DNA from: Actinomycetota bacterium
GTDB taxonomy: Bacteria > Actinomycetota > Geothermincolia > Geothermincolales > RBG-13-55-18
Assembly: GCA_028275245.1 (NCBI GenBank)
Contig: JAPWVA010000010.1
Location: forward strand, 1 to 14,510
Direction of reading: 5' to 3'
DNA length: 14,510 nucleotides
Shown in pieces: positions 1 through 6,220 of this stretch (positions within the stretch are counted from its first letter, which is position 1; every line of letters starts with the position of its first letter). The notes under the pieces are model-generated. The model worked only from the letters and a program-made list of their open reading frames with translations. It searched no databases and was not told the origin of the DNA. A program made the translations under genes and the position numbers.

Positions 1-398
1 TCATGCTGGATTTGGTGAACTTGTCTTTCCTCAAAGGAGGTCGCATATCGCGGCTCGGGGAGCGCGTAACCGGCAAGGGAGCCCTGGGCGCCTTCCTGCT
101 GGGGGCACTCTTCGCCCTCTCCTTCTGCCCCTACAGCGCGATACTGTTCTTCGGCATGCTCATCCCCCTCGCCCTGGGCACCGCGGTGGGCGGCCTCTAC
201 ATGCCCGCCCTTTACGCGGTGGGCACGGGCCTTCCGGTGTTGGCGGTCGCGCTCGCCATCGCCTTCGGGGCGAAGGCATGGGCAGGTCGCGTGGACAGGT
301 TGCAGAGATGGGAGAGATATATCCGCAAGGGAGCCGGTTTGGTCTTTCTCGGGGTAGGGATATATCACTCCGTGTTGCTGGTGAAGGCGGTCTTGTGA
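1..398 (+). CDS. CcdA/ArsG-family membrane permease, C-terminal part (5' end outside window)
   Basis: This is the last 131 or so residues of a polytopic membrane protein whose beginning lies before the window. After a basic loop (residues about 10-25 of the visible part) come three hydrophobic segments, at about 27-60, 63-90 and 110-130. The second half carries the FALSFCPYSA-type motif with a cysteine in the membrane, as in the CcdA/DsbD thiol-electron carriers, and most like the branch named ArsG (reported as an aromatic arsenical efflux permease). CcdA-type proteins are about 220-240 residues, so roughly the first half is missing. The ATG at base 3 is probably internal, because the residues after it resemble the central loop of the family. 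CcdA relatives carry reducing equivalents across the membrane between thioredoxin-like partners, and a thioredoxin-fold gene follows. Family call is good; the substrate is not determinable. Confidence 0.75.
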   Translation, partial: MLDLVNLSFLKGGRISRLGERVTGKGALGAFLLGALFALSFCPYSAILFFGMLIPLALGTAVGGLYMPALYAVGTGLPVLAVALAIAFGAKAWAGRVDRLQRWERYIRKGAGLVFLGVGIYHSVLLVKAVL

Positions 399-611
399 TG
401 CGGGTGTATAGTATAGCTAAGCGTGAATGAAGGCCAATGTTCATGGCTTGAGCAAGCACAGGCGAAGGCTGGAAGGCGGTGGTGATAGACGCGCTTACCT
501 GCGTCGAAGAAAATGCCGGGGAAATGGGACAAAACGAGAGCGCCCCTTCCTTGCATGACGTTCCCGCGGGTTGGCGGATCATCGCCGGGAGATGATTTGC
601 GGTAGGTAGTT
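399..611. other. Intergenic gap with possible -10 element, small inverted repeats and a doubtful short ORF
   Basis: This gap separates the permease tail from the next gene. It holds TATAGT (407-412) overlapping TATAGC (412-417), each close to a -10 hexamer, but no convincing -35 at the right distance. GCTTG-AG-CAAGC (446-457) is a small perfect inverted repeat. ATCATC (578-583) and GATGAT (591-596) can pair across a 7-base loop just before the next start codon. An ATG-initiated reading frame at 427-558 (43 residues, very rich in Arg and Lys) has no ribosome site and I do not call it a gene. Confidence 0.4.
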
Positions 612-998
612 GTGGACACGGCGGATATGGATCATAAGATCGAGTTCTTCATACCCGCTCCAGCATGCACCTGTTCCGGGCCGGTATCCCCGCGGGATGC
701 GGAGAAGCGGTCCAAGCTCGAAAAGCTGATGTCCGCGGTGGAGAATAGCTTCCCCTACACGGTGATTATCCGTTATGCCATGGCCGATGAGCGTGGTTAT
801 GCTGAGGGGCTCCGCCGCCTGGCCTCCTACCTCGCGGAGATAGGCGAGGAGGACTTCGCCCATCGAGTGGCCTTCTCCCTGCGCTACGTGCTCCCGGCGG
901 TGGCCGTGGACGGCAAACTGGTGGCCTACGGGAGGGTGCCCGACATAGAAGAACTTAGTCAATACCTGAAGGAGATGGAACCCGGGCGGGAGGGATAG
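612..998 (+). CDS. Small thioredoxin-fold protein with CxC motif
   Basis: A 128-residue soluble protein with a thioredoxin-like outline. A first beta strand (about 9-15) leads to a PACTC motif (Cys19, Cys21). A helix follows, then a second strand YTVIIRY, and the family's late signature PAVAVDGKLVAYGRVP at about 97-112, with the cis-proline-type LPAV followed by VDG. The active site is CxC rather than the usual CxxC, which recalls ArsD-like and other metal- or thiol-binding relatives. The start chosen is GTG at 612. ATG at 627 (residue 6) is an alternative, but neither has a strong ribosome site; GGTAGG at 601-606 is the best. It sits between a CcdA/ArsG-like permease and a DUF3343 fusion, with only four bases to the latter, so it is probably co-translated with it and may be the permease's cytoplasmic thiol partner (inference). 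Confidence 0.7.
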   Translation: MDTADMDHKIEFFIPAPACTCSGPVSPRDAEKRSKLEKLMSAVENSFPYTVIIRYAMADERGYAEGLRRLASYLAEIGEEDFAHRVAFSLRYVLPAVAVDGKLVAYGRVPDIEELSQYLKEMEPGREG

Positions 999-1002
999 GA
1001 AT

Positions 1003-2142
1003 GTGATAGGCAAAAACGAGGCTGTGTTCGTTTTCCCCTCTACCCACCATATGCTCCGCGCCGAGGCAGTCCTCAAGGAAAAGGGATTCAACCCAAGGCT
1101 GGTCCCCGCTCCCCAGCTGGCCGGAGAGCTCTGCACCACTGCCATAGCTTTACCTGCCAACATAGCGGAGGAGGCGGTAGGCCTTCTTAAAAAAGGGGGC
1201 GTGCTGGTCAAGACGGTGCTTAGCCTGGAGGAGCCTGCCACGGTCACCCGACCTTCCCCTCCCCCGTGGGCCGCCTATCACTCCCTCCTGGACGCCCTGC
1301 CCTCCGGGGTGAGGGAAGCCCTATCGGGGAAAAGGAACCTGGAACGCGGGGACCTTGTTTTGCTTCTGGAACCGGGCATGGCGGTGGAACACCTCTGCCG
1401 GTCGGCAGAGGCCCTGGCCGGAAGCCTGACCGGGCGGGAAGCCGTGCCAGCCGTCCTCCTGGAAGTCTCCTCCTGCCCAGGCTCCGCCGCCCGGGATCGC
1501 TCCCATCACGCCCTCGGCCGTGTCACCGACCCGGCCTCTCTTTCACGTCTTGCCAGCGAGATGAAAGCCCTAGGCCTGGTCTACCTCGTCCTAATGCTTG
1601 GAGAACCGGGGAGGTTTCCATGGGGACCGGAAGAGCATGCGGAGGCATTAGGACCGGACCTCGTGACGGTAGTTTATTCGCGCCGTCTTCCGGAGAACGC
1701 AGCCGGGCTCGTGAGGGAGTATGGGGTACGGCAAGTGCTGCTGAGAAGGAAAGAGCTGTTCCTGATGAGCCTTGACGAACTGGCGGACGAGATCCTCTTT
1801 CTACGGGACAACCGGCCAGGCCCGTTGGGAAGCGGAAACCTTCTCCCCCTTGAATCGAGGAGCTTGGGAAATGAGGAGGACGAGAAGACCTTCCTCCGAG
1901 TCCTCGCCGTCCTTCGCTTGGCCCTCTCGGGCACCTTCCTGCCGGTACCGGAACCCCTTTGGGAAAAGGGAATCCTTTGCGGGGGTAATATGGTCCTGCT
2001 GGAGTTAGGGGACAAAACGCTTAGTGAGGCTCTGGAGAAGGCAGAGAAGGCCATCGCCCGCGCAGGATGGTCGCTCCGCCGGACAGTTACACCACCTGGA
2101 TCACCGGCCATTACCAGCGTAAAGCGAAGGAGTCAGGAGTAA
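1003..2142 (+). CDS. DUF3343 domain fused to a degenerate HydE/biotin-synthase-like (radical SAM) barrel
   Basis: A 379-residue protein starting at GTG, with purine-rich GGGAGGGATAGGA (988-1000) before it. Residues 5-78 match DUF3343, a putative Se/S-carrier-like domain: FPSTHHMLRAE at 11-21, then a conserved cysteine at 44 in GELCTTAIAL. After a Pro-rich linker (about 78-90), residues 95-375 follow the order of HydE/biotin-synthase radical SAM proteins: the helical lead-in, strand VLLEVSSC, strand LVLMLGEP (compare GGE in the family), VLLRRKE, DEILFLRDNRP, and a BATS-like end FLRVLAVLRL with KGILCGGNMV. The CxxxCxxC motif that binds the catalytic 4Fe-4S cluster is reduced to Cys158, Ala162, Asp165. 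A stretch of roughly 40 residues between VLLRRKE and DEILFL also seems missing. It therefore probably cannot do radical SAM chemistry and may be a scaffold or carrier. The assignment rests on remembered motifs, not a search. Confidence 0.6.
   Translation: MIGKNEAVFVFPSTHHMLRAEAVLKEKGFNPRLVPAPQLAGELCTTAIALPANIAEEAVGLLKKGGVLVKTVLSLEEPATVTRPSPPPWAAYHSLLDALPSGVREALSGKRNLERGDLVLLLEPGMAVEHLCRSAEALAGSLTGREAVPAVLLEVSSCPGSAARDRSHHALGRVTDPASLSRLASEMKALGLVYLVLMLGEPGRFPWGPEEHAEALGPDLVTVVYSRRLPENAAGLVREYGVRQVLLRRKELFLMSLDELADEILFLRDNRPGPLGSGNLLPLESRSLGNEEDEKTFLRVLAVLRLALSGTFLPVPEPLWEKGILCGGNMVLLELGDKTLSEALEKAEKAIARAGWSLRRTVTPPGSPAITSVKRRSQE
2135..2139 (+). promoter_or_regulatory. Ribosome binding site of the Fe-S protein gene
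   Basis: AGGAG lies seven bases before ATG 2147 and overlaps the last codons of the upstream gene, whose TAA ends at 2142. This supports coupled translation of the two genes. Confidence 0.7.
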
Positions 2143-2146
2143 AAGG

Positions 2147-2731
2147 ATGCTCTTGAAAAGGATCGAGATAGAGCAAGTGGAACCCTGTTTCGCCGACGAG
2201 ACCAAGATCAGGGTGATTGCGAGGATACCAGTGGACGTGGGCGAGCTCCTCCCCTACCTCAACGCCATTTTGGCCAACGCCACCTATGTAGGGGCATGCC
2301 AGATGGGAAAAGGGAGCCCGGGGGATGAAACCACTTATTCCGCCGACCGGCCTGCCTTGACTTTCACTAAAGGCCAGCGCCTGGTCACGGTTTATCCCCG
2401 AAGGGTCACCATAGCCAAGGCGGATGACGTGGAGGACGCCGAGGAAACCCTGGCCTGGTTGGTGGACAAGCTGAACTACGCGTACCAGCACCGGAAAGAG
2501 ATAGAGCCGGTAACCGAAGGCAAGGTAAAGATCAGGCCCCTGGACATCTTCGGCCTGCTTCCCCGCACTAACTGTCGGCAGTGCGGCGAACAGGGCTGTC
2601 TGGCTTTTGCCCTTCTCCTCCTTCAGGAAAAGCGCCGCCTCAAGGACTGCCTTCCCCTCTACCGAGAGGAGCAGTGGGAAGGAAAGAGAAAAAGACTCGA
2701 GGAGATTATCCACTCCCTGGGCCTCGAGTGA
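2147..2731 (+). CDS. Iron-sulphur protein with C-terminal Cx2Cx4Cx16C (PF04060-type) domain
   Basis: A 194-residue soluble protein. Residues 1-125 form an alpha/beta domain I do not recognise, with cysteines at 14 and 51 (VGACQMG). Residues about 133-175 are a clear 4Fe-4S domain: DIFGLLPRTNC, then Cys143, Cys146, Cys151 and Cys168, giving the spacing Cx2Cx4Cx16C. That spacing is the one seen in RnfB and in the large subunit of the corrinoid iron-sulphur protein of the CO dehydrogenase/acetyl-CoA synthase system. A charged helix closes the protein. ATG 2147 has AGGAG seven bases upstream and begins four bases after the preceding stop, so the two genes form one transcription and translation unit. 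No CO dehydrogenase genes are visible. A plausible role is electron or cluster donor to the upstream fusion protein (inference). Confidence 0.75.
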   Translation: MLLKRIEIEQVEPCFADETKIRVIARIPVDVGELLPYLNAILANATYVGACQMGKGSPGDETTYSADRPALTFTKGQRLVTVYPRRVTIAKADDVEDAEETLAWLVDKLNYAYQHRKEIEPVTEGKVKIRPLDIFGLLPRTNCRQCGEQGCLAFALLLLQEKRRLKDCLPLYREEQWEGKRKRLEEIIHSLGLE

Positions 2732-2771
2732 GACCTTTCCATGGACTTCTCCCAGTGAAGGCCAAACGCCT

Positions 2772-2797
2772 GATTCACCGGCGTGCTCGCCGGGATC
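2772..2797. terminator. Hairpin between convergent genes
   Basis: CCGGCG (2778-2783), loop TGCT, CGCCGG (2788-2793) is a perfect 6-bp stem with a 4-base loop. GAT (2772-2774) and ATC (2795-2797) can extend it past a small bulge. It sits in the 98-base gap between a plus-strand and a minus-strand gene. No U-tract follows on either strand, so it is at best a weak or Rho-aided terminator, usable in both directions. Confidence 0.45.
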
Positions 2798-2829
2798 CAG
2801 TTGGTTTCCCATCCCTGTCGCCTGGTGAT

Positions 2830-3897
2830 CTAACTCCCTTGCTTCGCTTTTGCCCGCAGGATGGCCAACCCCAGGTCTACCACGTGGTTGAAGGGCTCCA
2901 GTCGGTCCTCCCTGAGGGACACCTTCACCGCTCCAGCCGGGCACGAGGTGGCGCACAGGCCGCAACCAAGACACTTTCCGCCATCCACTATGGCCACCTG
3001 CTCCACGGACACGGCGCCCACCGGGCAACGGTCCAGGCACGAGCCGCAAGCAGTGCACGAGTCATCATCCACCTCAGCGACGAAAAGGGAATTCATGAAG
3101 CCCCGCTTGTCCATGCCCTTCTTGGTGATGCCCTTGAGGGAAGCGCAGCAGCAAGGGCAGCAATTGCAAATGTTCGACAAGTGCTTGGCGTTCACCCCTG
3201 CATGTACGAGGCCGGCCCTGTCTGCCTCCTCCAGTATCGCCAATGCCTCACCGGCGTCGATCCTCCTGCCCAATCCGTTCTCGATATAGTACTCGGCCGC
3301 CGCCCCGAACATGAGGCAGCTCTCGGCGGGAGCATCACAGCCCTCCCCCAGCAATTTGGCCTCTTTTCGGCAGATGCACTCGGCCACGGCGATGACCCTC
3401 GCCGCCCGCACTTGCTCGCGGAGGTAGCAGTAAGGATAGAGGGCCCGATCGACGCCGGTCACGACCTCGTCCAGGGGAAGCACCTTGAAACCGGGCACGC
3501 CGCTGGCCGCCATCTCCCTGGCGTAAGCCAAATCGTAGTAGCGGCGGTAAAGTCCCGCCAGCCTCCCGTCCAGGCGCTTCACGGAATACTCGTATAGGCC
3601 GATCATGAAGGGTGCCGCGTTGTAGTAGAGCGAGTCCCCCCTCCGGACCCGGTAGAGGAGACCTTTCTTGGACATGGTATAGAGCATGCTTTCCGCCTCC
3701 TCCGGGTCCAGACCCGCGCGAGCGGCTATGTTCTCAGCCTTCTCAGGGAGAGGGCTCACCACGAGGAAGAGCTCTGCCTCCCCAGGGGTGAAAAGGGTCT
3801 TGAGGATATCCAGCTCCACGCCCTCCTCCGTGGCGGGAAATCCCAGGGGGAAGGTGTCCAGGTACTCCCGCAACCGGATGTAGACCTCGTCTCCCAT
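2830..3897 (-). CDS. Cysteine-rich 4Fe-4S dicluster protein with winged-helix-like N-terminus
   Basis: A 355-residue soluble protein. Residues about 5-100 look helical with a winged-helix-like pattern (AENIAARAGLDPEEAESML, then MSKKGLLYRV). A middle region carries CIC at 174-176, Cys187 and Cys194, then the unusual run CNCCPCCC at 244-251. The end is a bacterial-type two-cluster ferredoxin, CTACGSCLDRCP (281-292) and CLGCGLCATSCP (309-320). I recognise this layout as a recurrent but poorly characterised protein of anaerobes; no enzyme activity is established that I know of. Start: an upstream in-frame extension to 3984 exists, but ATG 3897 has GGAGG at 3904-3908, six bases away, so I chose it. 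It is divergent from the cupin gene and convergent with the Fe-S protein. A redox-responsive or electron-transfer role is likely; the partner is unknown. Confidence 0.8.
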   Translation of the reverse strand: MGDEVYIRLREYLDTFPLGFPATEEGVELDILKTLFTPGEAELFLVVSPLPEKAENIAARAGLDPEEAESMLYTMSKKGLLYRVRRGDSLYYNAAPFMIGLYEYSVKRLDGRLAGLYRRYYDLAYAREMAASGVPGFKVLPLDEVVTGVDRALYPYCYLREQVRAARVIAVAECICRKEAKLLGEGCDAPAESCLMFGAAAEYYIENGLGRRIDAGEALAILEEADRAGLVHAGVNAKHLSNICNCCPCCCASLKGITKKGMDKRGFMNSLFVAEVDDDSCTACGSCLDRCPVGAVSVEQVAIVDGGKCLGCGLCATSCPAGAVKVSLREDRLEPFNHVVDLGLAILRAKAKQGS

Positions 3898-3901
3898 ATA
3901 G

Positions 3902-3908
3902 CACCTCC
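3902..3908 (-). promoter_or_regulatory. Ribosome binding site fixing the 4Fe-4S protein start
   Basis: On the minus strand GGAGGTG lies here, with the GGAGG core six bases before ATG 3897. This favours that start over the longer in-frame extension toward 3984, which would read through this site. Confidence 0.8.
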
Positions 3909-3972
3909 GAAAAACTGGAAACAAGCCGCTGGTCGCGGATGGGTGCATGTCTTCGAAAGGGTTCCCGCCCCG

Positions 3973-3981
3973 ATGATACCA
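3973..3981 (-). promoter_or_regulatory. Possible extended -10 promoter for the 4Fe-4S protein gene
   Basis: On the minus strand the sequence is TGGTATCAT, an extended -10 (TGn followed by TATCAT, five of six consensus bases). No good -35 lies 17 bases upstream (CTGGGA, three of six). Transcription would begin near 3966, giving a leader of about 70 bases. Confidence 0.35.
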
Positions 3982-4008
3982 CACGGCCTTTCCCTTCCCA
4001 GCCCCTGC

Positions 4009-4014
4009 TATAAT
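4009..4014 (+). promoter_or_regulatory. TATAAT -10 element for a leaderless cupin transcript
   Basis: A perfect TATAAT ends six bases before ATG 4021. Transcription normally starts about seven bases after the -10 element, at or next to the A of this ATG, so the mRNA would have no leader. No ribosome site is present between the -10 and the ATG, which agrees. The -35 region is poor. Confidence 0.6.
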
Positions 4015-4020
4015 CTACCC

Positions 4021-4365
4021 ATGAAAGTGGTCCACCGGGACAAAGTGGCGGCGGAAAACCCGGGCGGGGATTCCCGCGGGGTGACCCTGAGATGGCTCAT
4101 AACCCAGGGGGACGGTGCCTCCCGCTTTTTCATGCGTCTTTTCGAGATTGAGCCCGGCGGCTACACTCCCCTCCACTCGCACCCCTGGGAGCACGAGGTC
4201 TTCGTCGTTTCCGGCCTGGGAGAGGTACGGGGCGAAGGCAGATCGTTCCCCCTCGGGCCTGGGGATGCCGTCTACGTGGAGGAAGGCGAGACTCACCAGT
4301 TCCGCAACGCGGGGGGATCTCCCTTCGTTTTCCTCTGCGTGGTACCCTCCCATGCGGCAGGGTAA
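4021..4365 (+). CDS. Small cupin-domain protein
   Basis: A 114-residue single-domain cupin. Cupin motif 1 is GGYTPLHSHPWEHEVFVVSG at about 45-64, with two histidines (HSH), a further H and an E in the metal-binding positions. Motif 2 is GDAVYVEEGETHQFRN, containing the last metal-binding histidine. The intermotif region is short, as in compact cupin-2 proteins that act as sugar or metabolite binding proteins, isomerases or small dioxygenases; the substrate cannot be read from sequence. The frame is open back to 3943, but ATG 4021 begins where the cupin fold begins and sits just after a perfect -10 element. It is divergent from the 4Fe-4S protein gene and is followed by a 242-base gap or more before the acyl-CoA synthetase, so it may be monocistronic. 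Confidence 0.85.
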   Translation: MKVVHRDKVAAENPGGDSRGVTLRWLITQGDGASRFFMRLFEIEPGGYTPLHSHPWEHEVFVVSGLGEVRGEGRSFPLGPGDAVYVEEGETHQFRNAGGSPFVFLCVVPSHAAG

Positions 4366-4483
4366 GCCCGTCGTTAAAAACCTCTGGCCTTCTTTCTAGC
4401 CCCGCGCCAGTATGCGCTGGTAAACCACCTCCTATCCACGGCACGGTCTTCCCACAGGCTATCCCTTTGCAAGGCAACGGCAC

Positions 4484-4495
4484 GGGGAATTCCCC
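4484..4495. promoter_or_regulatory. Perfect 12-base palindrome, possible operator
   Basis: GGGGAATTCCCC is a perfect inverted repeat. Its right half covers the position of a -35 hexamer (TTCCCC, 4490-4495), 17 bases before the -10 candidate TAAAAT at 4513-4518. The placement suggests a regulator site. The binding protein is unknown. Confidence 0.4.
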
Positions 4496-4512
4496 TTCCC
4501 TCCCGGTATGGT

Positions 4513-4518
4513 TAAAAT
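4513..4518 (+). promoter_or_regulatory. Possible -10 element of the acyl-CoA synthetase promoter
   Basis: TAAAAT matches five of six consensus bases. The matching -35 position is poor (TTCCCC), so the promoter may depend on a regulator at the palindrome. The transcript would start near 4525 and have a leader of about 100 bases. Confidence 0.35.
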
Positions 4519-4616
4519 TAACGCCAGGGAGGGAGACATTTCGCCATCTCTCGCACACCTCTCCATCGCAACCATTCTTCGCCTCCCCCGAAAGGAGTTC
4601 GTGGTCCATGAGAGCG

Positions 4617-4625
4617 AAGGAGGTG
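4617..4625 (+). promoter_or_regulatory. Ribosome binding site fixing the acyl-CoA synthetase start
   Basis: AAGGAGGTG, with its GGAGG core ending at 4623, lies five bases before ATG 4629. The in-frame ATG at 4608 has only AAAGGAG (4591-4597) about ten bases upstream, so 4629 is preferred. Confidence 0.75.
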
Positions 4626-4628
4626 CCT

Positions 4629-6209
4629 ATGGGTCACTCGGAAGCCAGCATCGAGAACATGCGTCAGCTCACCCTGGGGGAGATGATCTCCCGCAACGCC
4701 CGGAAGATGCCCGAGCGGGAAGCGGTGGTCTTCGAGGGATCGACCTACACCTACCGGGATTTCGACCTGAGGACCAACCGTTTGGCCAATGCTCTTTCCT
4801 GGTTGGGGGCAAAGAAGGAAACCAAGGTAGCCGAGCTCATGTTCAACTGCTCCCAGCTGGTGGAGAGCTATTTCGCGGTAGCCAAGCTTGGCGCGGTGAG
4901 CGTCCCCCTCAACTTCCGCCTCACCGCCGGGGAGATCCTTTATCAGCTGGAGAACAGTGATTCCGAGTTCCTCATATTCGGTGGGGAATTCATCCCAGTG
5001 GTGGAGGAGATAAGAGAACGGGCTCCTCACCTGATATTCATCGGGGTGGGAGATGGACTTCCCGACTTTGCCCAATCCTACGAAGAGCTGGTGCAAGAAG
5101 CTCCCGATACCCCCAGGGAAGAGCTGGTTTGCGACGATGACCCGGCCTTCATCATGTACACCTCGGGCACGACGGGAAAGCCCAAGGGAGCGGTCCTAAC
5201 CCACAAGAACCAGCTGATGAACGCCATGAACTGCCTGCTGGAGATGTCCAAGGAAGTGGCCTGGCAGGACCACGAAAGGGTTCAGTTCGTGGCACCCCTT
5301 TTCCACGAGGCGGCCCTAGCCCTTTGCCTGGTGACATTCACCATACATGGCACCATGCACATTCTCCGGTTCTTCGAGCCCCAAAAGGTGATGGAGCAAA
5401 TCGATAGGGATCGCATCACTATCACCTTTATGCCCCCAGTGATGGCCACCTTCATCCTCAACTCGGTGAACGTCGCCGACTACGACACCTCCTCCCTGCG
5501 CATATGGATATCGGGCGCAGCCATCCTCCCTACCGAGACCAGGAGGCAGATAAACCAGGCCTTCCCCAGCGTGAACCTTTTCGACGTCTTCGGCCAGACG
5601 GAGATGAGCCCGGTCACCACCATGCTGAAACCCTCCCAAGCCCCGGGAAAGCCCGCCTCGGTGGGCCTTCCGGTCTTCAATGTGGAGGTGAGGGTGGTGG
5701 ACGACGACGACAGAGACGTACCGGTAGGTGAGGTGGGGGAGATCGTTTACCGCGGTCCCACGGTCATGAAGGAATACTACAAGAATCCCGAGGCCACGAG
5801 GGAGGCGCTCCGGGGAGGCTGGTTCCACTCCGGTGACCTGGTGTGCATGGACGAGGAGGGATTCATCTATGTGGTGGACCGCAAGAAGGACATGATCATC
5901 TCGGGGGGCGAGAACATCTACCCGGCGGAGATCGAGGAGGTCCTCTATCAGCATCCCAAGATCCTGGAGGCGGCGGTCATCGGCGTTTACGACGAGGTCT
6001 GGGGCGAGGCGGTCATGGCGGTGGTGGTGCCTAAACAGGGGGAACAGCTCACCAAAGAGGAGGTCATTGACTGGTGCAAAGACCGTTTGGCCAGTTACAA
6101 GAAGCCCAAGTACGTGGAATTCATGGAAGCATTGCCAAGAAATGCCGCCATGAAAGTGGTCAAGGGCGAGCTGAGGAAGAAGTTCGGGAAGTCGGTACGT
6201 TACGAATGA
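4629..6209 (+). CDS. AMP-forming acyl-CoA synthetase (fatty-acid/CoA ligase type)
   Basis: A 526-residue cytoplasmic enzyme of the ANL superfamily. It would activate a carboxylic acid with ATP to an acyl-adenylate and then pass it to coenzyme A. The P-loop is YTSGTTGKPKGAVLTHKN (from Tyr177). The adenylate-binding motif is DVFGQTEM (from Asp319). The hinge region has WFHSGDL near 400 and DRKKDMIISGGENIYPAEIE after it. The C-terminal lysine motif is PRNAAMKVVKGELRKK, in which Met508 takes the place of the usual Gly before the catalytic Lys509. The length fits medium or long-chain fatty acyl-CoA ligases. The start at 4629 follows the strong ribosome site; ATG 4608 is the alternative. It stands alone on the plus strand between a cupin and a convergent phosphoesterase. 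The acyl substrate is not determinable; fatty acid or aryl acid activation are both possible. Confidence 0.9.
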   Translation: MGHSEASIENMRQLTLGEMISRNARKMPEREAVVFEGSTYTYRDFDLRTNRLANALSWLGAKKETKVAELMFNCSQLVESYFAVAKLGAVSVPLNFRLTAGEILYQLENSDSEFLIFGGEFIPVVEEIRERAPHLIFIGVGDGLPDFAQSYEELVQEAPDTPREELVCDDDPAFIMYTSGTTGKPKGAVLTHKNQLMNAMNCLLEMSKEVAWQDHERVQFVAPLFHEAALALCLVTFTIHGTMHILRFFEPQKVMEQIDRDRITITFMPPVMATFILNSVNVADYDTSSLRIWISGAAILPTETRRQINQAFPSVNLFDVFGQTEMSPVTTMLKPSQAPGKPASVGLPVFNVEVRVVDDDDRDVPVGEVGEIVYRGPTVMKEYYKNPEATREALRGGWFHSGDLVCMDEEGFIYVVDRKKDMIISGGENIYPAEIEEVLYQHPKILEAAVIGVYDEVWGEAVMAVVVPKQGEQLTKEEVIDWCKDRLASYKKPKYVEFMEALPRNAAMKVVKGELRKKFGKSVRYE

Positions 6210-6220
6210 CCAGGGCAGGA

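Larger units (their letters stand above)
4366..4628. other. Upstream region of the acyl-CoA synthetase
   Basis: This gap of about 263 bases contains the palindrome and -10 candidate listed separately. The reading frame of the synthetase is open back to 4467, but no ribosome site or conserved protein sequence supports translation there. I see no RNA gene and no convincing terminator for the cupin gene. Confidence 0.4.

Noticed and set aside
33..40. AAAGGAGG, a ribosome-site-like sequence inside the permease gene
   Set aside because: No start codon follows at a usable distance in any frame with a credible product; it encodes part of the central loop.
2111..3058. Minus-strand frame of 315 codons across the Fe-S protein gene
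   Set aside because: It runs antisense to a gene with a clear Fe-S motif and ribosome site, and overlaps the real 4Fe-4S protein in another frame. It has no recognisable domain.
4446..4628. N-terminal extension of the acyl-CoA synthetase from ATG 4467
   Set aside because: The extra residues are unlike the family, the frame lies over promoter-like sequence, and ATG 4629 has a far better ribosome site.
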